DNA of 64,000 bases from assembly GCA_030549495.1 (NCBI GenBank), contig JAUIRK010001056.1, forward strand, positions 576,001-640,000. Reading direction: 5' to 3'. The DNA is from Nectonema munidae. Lineage: Eukaryota > Nematomorpha > Nectonematoida > Nectonematidae. A model generated the notes under the pieces. The model was not told the DNA's origin. It ran no database searches and worked only from the letters and a program-made list of their open reading frames with translations. Positions 21,301-30,300 of this stretch are shown here, piece by piece; positions within the stretch are counted from its first letter, which is position 1; each line of letters opens with the position of its first letter. Made by a program: the position numbers and the translations under genes.

Positions 21301-24300
21301 ACAGACATCACACAGACCTGAAATATTTCTGAAGTCATCCATGCCTTTTTGTTAAATTTATATGTCACATAGATATTTGGATCAAAATTTCTTCCAAAGC
21401 ATCTAGGGCGACAGGCATGGGCAATGACTAAAGGTTTCAATTTATCACTTCCTGTAGCATTAGAACATAGTGCAACTGTGACTCTTGCCTTTGATAACTT
21501 ACACCCATGGATTTTTCCATGTGTAGCTAAAGTGGATGAAGGCCCCAAATTATAAAAGAGAGCTGTTTCATCCATATTATAAATGTCCTCACCCACATAA
21601 GCTTTTAGTTCAGTTTGAAGCATCTGGCGACCGTTTGTGACTGCAGATAAGTCAGCCGATGCACTTTCGCCATGAATTTTACGGTTAGAGATTCCATGTC
21701 TCTCCTTCATCCTAGCAAGCCAACCACGAGAATAGTTAAAGTTTGTAATATTGAGGTCTGCACCAAACTTTCTGGCTTTCTCCAACATCATTTCCTCATT
21801 GACTATTGCATTTCTAGACCGGACATCATTTAGCCAAAGAAGAAGAGCCAATTCAAGTTTTGGATGTTGACCATGCTTGCACCTTGTACTGCTCTGAGTG
21901 ATTGGAGCATTCAACCAAACTTCTGACGCTCTGTGAATGTCACCCACAGTTGATTTGCCAATTGTGATAGCAAGGTTGTCTTTGGCCCAAGAGACAACTT
22001 CTGTTTGGGAGCATTTAGGATGTTGTTTTTTGTACAGGCAGATTTCTTTCTTATGTGCAGCTGTGATCTCAACTCGATGCCGTTTGTTTGGAAGACTTGA
22101 CATATTTGACTTTACAGGATTAGCACGAATTACAGAATGAAGGATTTATGAAACTTTTACACAAAAAAAGATTTGGAAGCAGTAAAGTAAAATCAAACAA
22201 CAATTGCTGTAAAATAAAACAAAGATTAACATAAAAAAGAAGATTTTACGGTAAGATCAAAAAATTATTGATAGTTTTTTTGATGAGCTTAATAAATAAT
22301 GTGAATTTTCTTTAAAGCAGTTTCCGACAAAGCTCTCATCTCTCTTGATTTAGCTTCTCTATGTTGCCAATGTTATATGAGTAGTATTTTCTCTTTCAAT
22401 TTTGTCCACCCTCTTTACTCTCTATTTTTACCATTTTCCTATTGCCATAGTTTTCTATCCATATTTCTTTTGTTTTCGCAACAACATAGGCGACCGGATT
22501 AAGGAGGCTAAAAAATATGTTCAGTTTTTGATTATGATCGACCGGAACCGGGAGCTGAAATTACCGGATTAGTCAATAATTTTTCAATCTAAATTGTTTG
22601 TTGCATTTGCTTTGTGACCGAATAGTGAAGCGACCGGATTATCGACGACCGGATAATCGGGACATGACTGTATTAGATATCATCTGATTATTCTGGTCGT
22701 TAACGGGTTAAGTCAATTAATCACCGAACTCAATCATAGTTAAATGGGAGTATTTAAAATAAGAGACTTGCTCTATTTTCAAAGTTTCAATAGGCTACTA
22801 AGAAATAAAGTGACATGTGAATAATTCACACCGAAACATAACTCATAAACAAAAGAAGAATGAAGAAATTCTCATCAATACCCACAAAACTATTACACGA
22901 CCCATACTAGAATATGCATCCACAATATGGGGATATGCTATATCTCATACTAACTTGAAAAAGATACAAACAATTCAAAAGAAAATACTGCGTTTAGCAA
23001 CAGGTAACACCGTGGACACTAACATACAACATCTTCACACAGAAACATCGATACTTCCTCTTAAAGAACACATTCATTGACACGCGTCTAACTTGAGAGC
23101 CAAAGCAGTAAAAAAAGATCACCCATTAAACAAGTTCTACCGCGCTCAAAAACCACACAGGCACATGAAAAATACTATATTTCAAGACAACGAACTTATC
23201 TTTTATGACACATTTCAAAACAAAGAAAATAATCAAAATCAAACATGCGTCAACAAAGCAATACACACACAAGCGGTAACCGACTATCTCTCCACACTCA
23301 AACATAACAAGCTCATAAATATTCCTCCACCAAAAATCGACACATATGAAGAAACACTATCAATTAAGACATACACTTGCTCAACTTAGAGCCAACAAGT
23401 CACGATTGCTCCGTGAATATCTTCACAAGATAAATCCAAAAACACATACAAATCCACTCTGTCCAGTTTGCAATCAACACCCACACAACACTCATCATTT
23501 ATTTAACTGCCCACATATTTTCACGACACTCAAACCCATTCACTTATGGCCAAAGCCATGCAAAATAGTTAACCTACTTACTTTGTGGGGAAACCGTAAC
23601 AGAAGCTTGGATCTAACTCATTTACATGTATTAATATCATATTATTATTATAAATAGATATATATTATTTCTAGCCATATGTAGAAGCCTTCAAAAAGCC
23701 AGCAGTACCTTATGGTGGATTTTTGCGGGTTTGCTGAAATTACACTGGTTTATCGCTGCTGCTGCGAAAGTGTAACAAAATTCTACACTTTTCCCTGAGA
23801 GTATTTGCTTTTATGGAAATACTCTCTCAGTTTTAACAAAGCCTTGTTTTGAACTGATAGATTATACTCATATAAAGATAGTATAATCTAGGGGCTAACA
23901 ACAACAACAACAGAATAAAGATGGGAAAATGAGAGAAAAAGATATCGATTTAAAAATGATTGATGTATAAGTTATTGATTAAAAAAGTATAATTCAAATG
24001 TAGCTTATATGAAAGAATATGAAGTATATGTGTGCATAGAAGTTAATGAGCACGAATCGTGTTTGTGTATATTTGAGTAGAAGGTTGAGATATATCTTGA
24101 ATTTTTGGAATGGTAATGGTACCGTAGGGTGTTTTCATCGAAAAGGCACAATTGCCCCGCTTGTATCGAACTATGAGGAAAGCAAGCTTGATGTAGGATC
24201 GAACCCAAGACCTTGAGTTATCGAATCCAGCATCTAACCAACCATACTCACGCCCCTTTTAGTGAATACATAGCCTATTTCGTGAATATCAATACTATCA

Positions 24301-27300
24301 ACATTTAAAGGTTATACTAGATGACCCAGCCCATCGCTTTGCCCCCTCCCAGGTATTATTTATTTTACCCCCTCCCCCCCTCCCTCAAAAAAAGAATAAG
24401 AGATAGAGCAAATAAAGAGATTCAATCCACAACACCGCAAATCCTGTATGTATGGTGTTGTGAACAGCCCATAGAATTTCCGCATTTTTATACTGAAATC
24501 CACACCCAACCCTCCCCTTCCCCCAAAATATTTGATCCAGGCCTTGGAACCCACGCTGATGAGGATACCGCGAGCAGGGAACTCACAGATATGCGAATAA
24601 ATCAACTAAAGAAAATTTTGATAACAACATTTATTCTTTCGAAATATTAACTTTTTGTTCTAAAACATGAAAACATTTTTAGATGGAAAGGGTATAAAAA
24701 GAATAAAAATTTAGACTTTTCTTTACACCCAATAGTACAAAAATGATCGAAAATATGTAAATCCGGCATCTATGCTTACAGCATTAGTGAGGTCGGTTTA
24801 AGAAATGTCTGATTAAAAATTTTGAAATTTATACTAAAAACTTCTCTATACTAACTTGTTTTATTCTTTTTTCATTTGACCTAAAATTAAAGATAAAACG
24901 TCTAAAAATTGGGAGAAATCTTCATTTTCTTCCCAAAATTTTATTGCGCAACTTAAATAAGACCGCATTTCTTCAATGGATGTCGGAGGCTGTGTATCAG
25001 AGTTTGATTCATCATTTCCAATACTAAAATAACTACCACCGTTTCTTTCTTCGGTTGGAGCAACGATTTCAACGATTTCTTCATCTGTTAAATTTCTTGT
25101 TGTAATAATAATTTAAATAATTATAATCTATAATATTAAATCTAAAGAATTTTGAAAAGTCGGATTAAAAAGTAATCTATATGGGTTAGTCGTATATACA
25201 TGGAATTAAAAAAGTATGTCGTAGTCGGAATCAAAATTTGTCGCATTAATAAATTAAGAAATACAAAATAGTGAATGGACGTTGTTATTTACAAAAAAGT
25301 GTCGGATATATTAAATTGTCTCATTAAAAAGTGTCGGATTAAGTCACTGATCATTTTAAACTATTTGTGAAAACTTGTGAATATTTTTCAACATACTTTA
25401 CTACATTAAAATTGAAAACAAGTATTAAGATTTCTTGCAAGAGAATTTCTATCTTTAATACTTTGAGCAAAAGGTCAACCGAGGAATTAGAATTCCAGTG
25501 GTATAATGCTCGGTCTGGACGGGAGCAATTTGATAATATTGGAAAATTTATCGTTATCAGAGGAGTCAGCAGCTTGAAAATGAATATCACAATGTATCAT
25601 ATGTTCGATATGAAGAGTAGTTTAGAAATACGTTTCGATTTTACTGGGTTTGCGAAGCATTCGTTATCTTAAATTATTTGTAATTTCAAGAATAATGAAA
25701 ATGTTCCAAAGATAAAAGGTTGATGATACTCATATATTGCTTGCTCTTTCACACAAACATTGGGCAAGAAAAAAATTTTCTCTGGTGCCTGAAATATTTT
25801 AACAATTTTTTCTTTTATTTTTTATTTGAAATACAAAAACAATTTTAGTTTTTCTCTTTTAAGATCTAGTTTCTTGGCTAAACGTGATTAAATTAATAGT
25901 TTATTTTTTATAAAAAAAAGTACAAATATTTAAAAATTACAAATGAAAGATTTTTTAATGGCAATTTTTTCAATTTAACAATTTACTCGATCTCCACTGT
26001 CTCACTTGGTATTGGTACCTAGTATAGACGGGGTGGTGTCCCATTGATAGATTAACAATTTTTAAATCAGCACAGATTATTCAATTGTGCTCATAATCTA
26101 ATTCAAAGTTTATTTTATTTTATTTTTTTAGTTGTAGAGTAGCCGAGAGAGCGAACTATATTTGTTCCCATTATGTAACAAAGCGCACTTTAAACTACGT
26201 TTTGAACGATCTATAAAAAGACGTTATTCTTCTCGGTTATATTCTTCTTCAATCCAAGGTCACTGACATCACTGCAACATACAAGATATATTTCGTTTTT
26301 AAAAAAGAAAGAAATTCCTTGTCGATTTCGGTAACATTTATAAGAACATCATTCTGCGAGAGATTTTTTCTCTCTTAATAATCGAGAAGCTAATAACTCA
26401 GCAGAATTTTTAGGTAAGTTCAAATCCCGAATCAAATCGTTTTGTTCTTTTTGAAGAAAAATCACACGTAAAGTTGCATTGATCTTCAATGCCATCTTCA
26501 GATGATGAGTCTTTGAAATTTCTAATCAAATTAATTTCAGATAAAATATTGAATACAGGAACAAGTTGTTTTATTATGCGGAACTGGTATCATAGCTCAA
26601 TCAAGAATGAACCCAGTTTTTCAATTGACTGTTTATATGAAAAATCGTTCTTCATCCTATTATAACATAAATTTTTACCTTAAACGCATGAAGAAAAAAC
26701 ATTTTATTGACATCAGTCTTTTGGAAAAAGCAGTAGTAATTTAATAATTTTTAAAAGCAATTAATTTTGTAAATGAAAATATATTAACTCAAGGTGTGGA
26801 TAATTCTTCATTAGAAAATATTACTTTTAATGTGGACTTATTTTTACTGAGATTACATGAAGCAGACAAACTTCCTTTTCATGTTATCAAAAAAAGAGAT
26901 AGAAAGAATATTTTTTTTTGTAATTACGAAAACAATATAAAGAAAATCATGGAATTTTCGCGATATTCTTATTTTGGCGAAATTAGTGAAAGTTGATTGA
27001 ATCTGAAATTGCTACAGAGAAAAAATAGGTATAACATATGAAGATTATTTTGAAAATACAATAAAACCTCGGTAAAACAGAGTTGATAGGAAACTGTTGT
27101 TTAGTTCGTACAAAGCGAGCTTCCCTATAACCGAGGAGTACAATAAAAGAACTTCAATTTTGTTTTTTACTTCGTTTTATTATTTCTTTCAATGAATAAA
27201 TATTAATAAGGAATCGTTGCAAATGACGACAAATAATTTTTTCGCATTCGCTCTCTGCGCTTTCTTGCCAGTTTTTGGTTAGTTGTTTACTCAACAAAGT

Positions 27301-30300
27301 TACCATTTGTCAAATTTTTGACCCCATCTCTCCTCCTGTTTTGGTTGACGTCATTTACGAGCGCTCCCAACAACTAAAAAAATAATGTAAAACATATTGA
27401 ACTTTTATTTTCAAAAAAACACATTATTCGTAATATTTCGTAATGATTTAAATCAAAGGCATATTTTTCGGCTTTGGCCAAAAGTACAGATCCTGAAACA
27501 AATGTTTTGGAATCTAGCATTTTTGAACAAAAGAAACATTAACTGTGAAACAGCAACGCAAAATTATAAGCTAGGTTTCCGTATTAGCAAGTAAATAAAA
27601 ACTCATTTCATATGGAACATATAATTTATTGCGTTATGAAAGTGTCTTCCTATCTATGCAAGCGTGTACAAAAGTATGAGAAACAAATGTTTTCATGTTA
27701 TCAAGATATTTAAACACGTAAACCATATGCTTCTTCACAATTTTATGCTTTGTATAAGGAACATTTATTACTAAAGAAAGAAATTCAAAATTATAAACGA
27801 GGTTTCTTTAAAAGTGAGTTCGCTATATAAAAGGTCTAATTTACGTGTTAATTTTGGACAGAGGATTGGGAATGAACAAATCAGTGCATATTATTGAAGT
27901 GTTCGTATTAAGCGAGTTCGCAATAACGCGATTTTACTGTAATAATTATCTAATATACATCAACGAATTTCAATTCATTTGAAATATTATAGTGAATCGA
28001 ATGCAAGAGAACTTACAACTTGGAACTGCCACCTACTTAGCCTTGTATGAACAATTAACTGGACACACAAAGTAAAACTCATGAGGTTTTTATTTTTCGA
28101 AAGCGATCTTTCACAGAGTGTTCGGTTTACAAGAGAACTTTAATCTTCAAATATTATAACACTTTGTTTGCACATTATTATAATAGATATTGATAATAAA
28201 GTTCAAAGTAATCTAAAAGGATTTAACAATTTTGGAAATAAACTGTAGATTCCTTGCAATAAGCTGATATAAGAATTTTGCCCTAATTTCTGTAGTTTTT
28301 CTTAGGTCTAATAAGCCGATCCTGTACTTCAGTTAAAAATAATAGCTAACGCGAAATCTAGCATCTTTTTGCAGAAATTCTAGTTGATTCTTCATGTGAT
28401 AATTTGATTTTATAAGTCAATATTTTCATTCAAAAAGCCAATCCTAAAGATAAGACACCAGAAACTCTGCTTATTTAAAGTAATGACTGGTTCCCTTACA
28501 CTTAAAAATTTACATTCCCCCTATTCTTCAGTCATCTAATCATATTTTTCATTTAAACACCTTTATAACCTTTAATGCAAACAGAAGTACTCTCAAATTT
28601 CAAAGAAAATAGAAATATTTTATTTTTGAATTTGAGTTTTTTGGCTAATTCTTCAATTCTATTTAAAATACGATAAGTTTGAAATACTAAAAATTTAAAT
28701 GACTAAAAGAGTATTTAGGAAATGTAAATCCAAATTATAATTTAATCCACACTCCCCTCCTTTGGGAACCAGTGATATGGATGCAAAAAGTTTTTGTGAA
28801 ACGATTTGAATTGACGTTTATTTTATAAATTTAAAAGAAAGTTCGTGAATGAAAAAAAGAGTGGATATGCGAAGAAGCAATTTTTGAAACTGGTTGAGTG
28901 CAGAAGCGAATGTGAAGCATCAACGCCCTTTCAAAGTGTGAGTGAGCTGGAGAGTTATTGTGAGGACAGCATCGCGCCAATGTTCTGCCTTATTCTCGAG
29001 CACTTGAGTAATTTATTCTTTCCTCAACCATGTCGCCTCTTTCTATTTTTAACGAATCCACCATGCAGACATTCGCGATGTAAACTTTGATCACGCCATC
29101 TCCCACTTGGCAAAAGGTGTGGGAATTGTCAACTTCATCAAATCTATTCCGTACCACGCCTCTACCAAAAACGTCCAAATTCCTATTTCTCTACTACTAA
29201 AGGTAATGTCATTTTATTTGTATCCCCTCATCAGTGGCGTATTCTCTCCTAACCCCTTAAAGCCGACGTTTTTGAAAACTAATCGCCTGCTTATCTTTAT
29301 CAATGAGTTCTTGTATAACTTAAGTAGATGATTTTTATTTTATCGTAGTCTGGTTTTCCCACTTGAAAGGGTTGAGGAAAGTCGTTCGATTTTTCAAGTC
29401 AAGTAAAAATGCATTATAATACATCGCGGGTAATACCTTTGTTCTTCCTTATTATTTTTCTATATATTCTTTAAATACTCAAAAATCTTGTTAATAGGCT
29501 GTCATGATTATGAAGATGTATTTTTATTTTTTCATCCTTTATTTATAAGGATCTATGATTGAATGATATGTGATACACTAAGGCCTCTTTGGCAAGGCCC
29601 GGGAGAGGGTGGCAGAGAATGTATTAATCCCCCTAGAAATTTATAAATGTATACACTTTCTTATAGTCCAAGACCCATTAAACTCATCTTGCCCCCTTCT
29701 ACCTGTATATAGAGTCTAACGACGAGAGTGGTTACAATGTTTTGTTGTATATAACACCAGACGTGCACATCCTCAAAATTTTTTTAAATTTATTATAAAA
29801 GAATTTTTGTATAATGAACACTTCTCCATTATTACCCGACATTATACTTGCACTGTAAGCTCCCAATCCCACCATAAGTACGGATAACCACAGATTTTAT
29901 CAAATTAGATTATAGCCCAGTAGTTCTCAAACTAGAGTCCGCGGTCCCCTATAAGATCGCAAAGCAGTTCCATGGGGAGCGGGAAGGGGTCATTCAGTAG
30001 ATCGTTTTACACCACATATTCGGCCATTTACGATTTTTGCCAATAAATCACATTTAAAAGAATAAATAATTTAGTCTTTGAATTAAGTTTAACTATTTTT
30101 ACTTTTTAGGCCTGACTTTATAGATGTAAATGTGCATTTTTCTTAATGGCTTAAAAAAATGAAATATAACGACTTATACTTGAAATTTGGTTTTACTGTC
30201 TTAACGTTTGATGGGAAGAGGAACATAAGTGTCTTTTGTGTTAGCATCCACTTTTCTTAAGCCTGGCAAGTTAAAAAGACACTTGGAAATGAAGAACTCA

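Larger units (their letters stand above)
20146..22711. mobile_element. TTAA MITE, family A, copy 1, split by a Tigger element
   Basis: The left part (20146-20234) starts TTAATCGGTTATCGACCAC; the right part (22671-22711) ends TCTGGTCGTTAACGGGTTAA. Joined at a single TA they match the uninterrupted copies at 52179-52307 and 54784-54911 in reverse orientation. The Tigger therefore landed on a TA inside this MITE. Confidence 0.85.

Noticed and set aside
24190-24257. Functional tRNA gene
   Set aside because: A and B boxes are present but there is no complementary acceptor stem at the 3' side, so a SINE fits better.
24313-24600. 109-codon frame and 81-codon antisense frame in C-rich sequence
   Set aside because: Low-complexity C/T runs keep both strands open; no recognisable domain.
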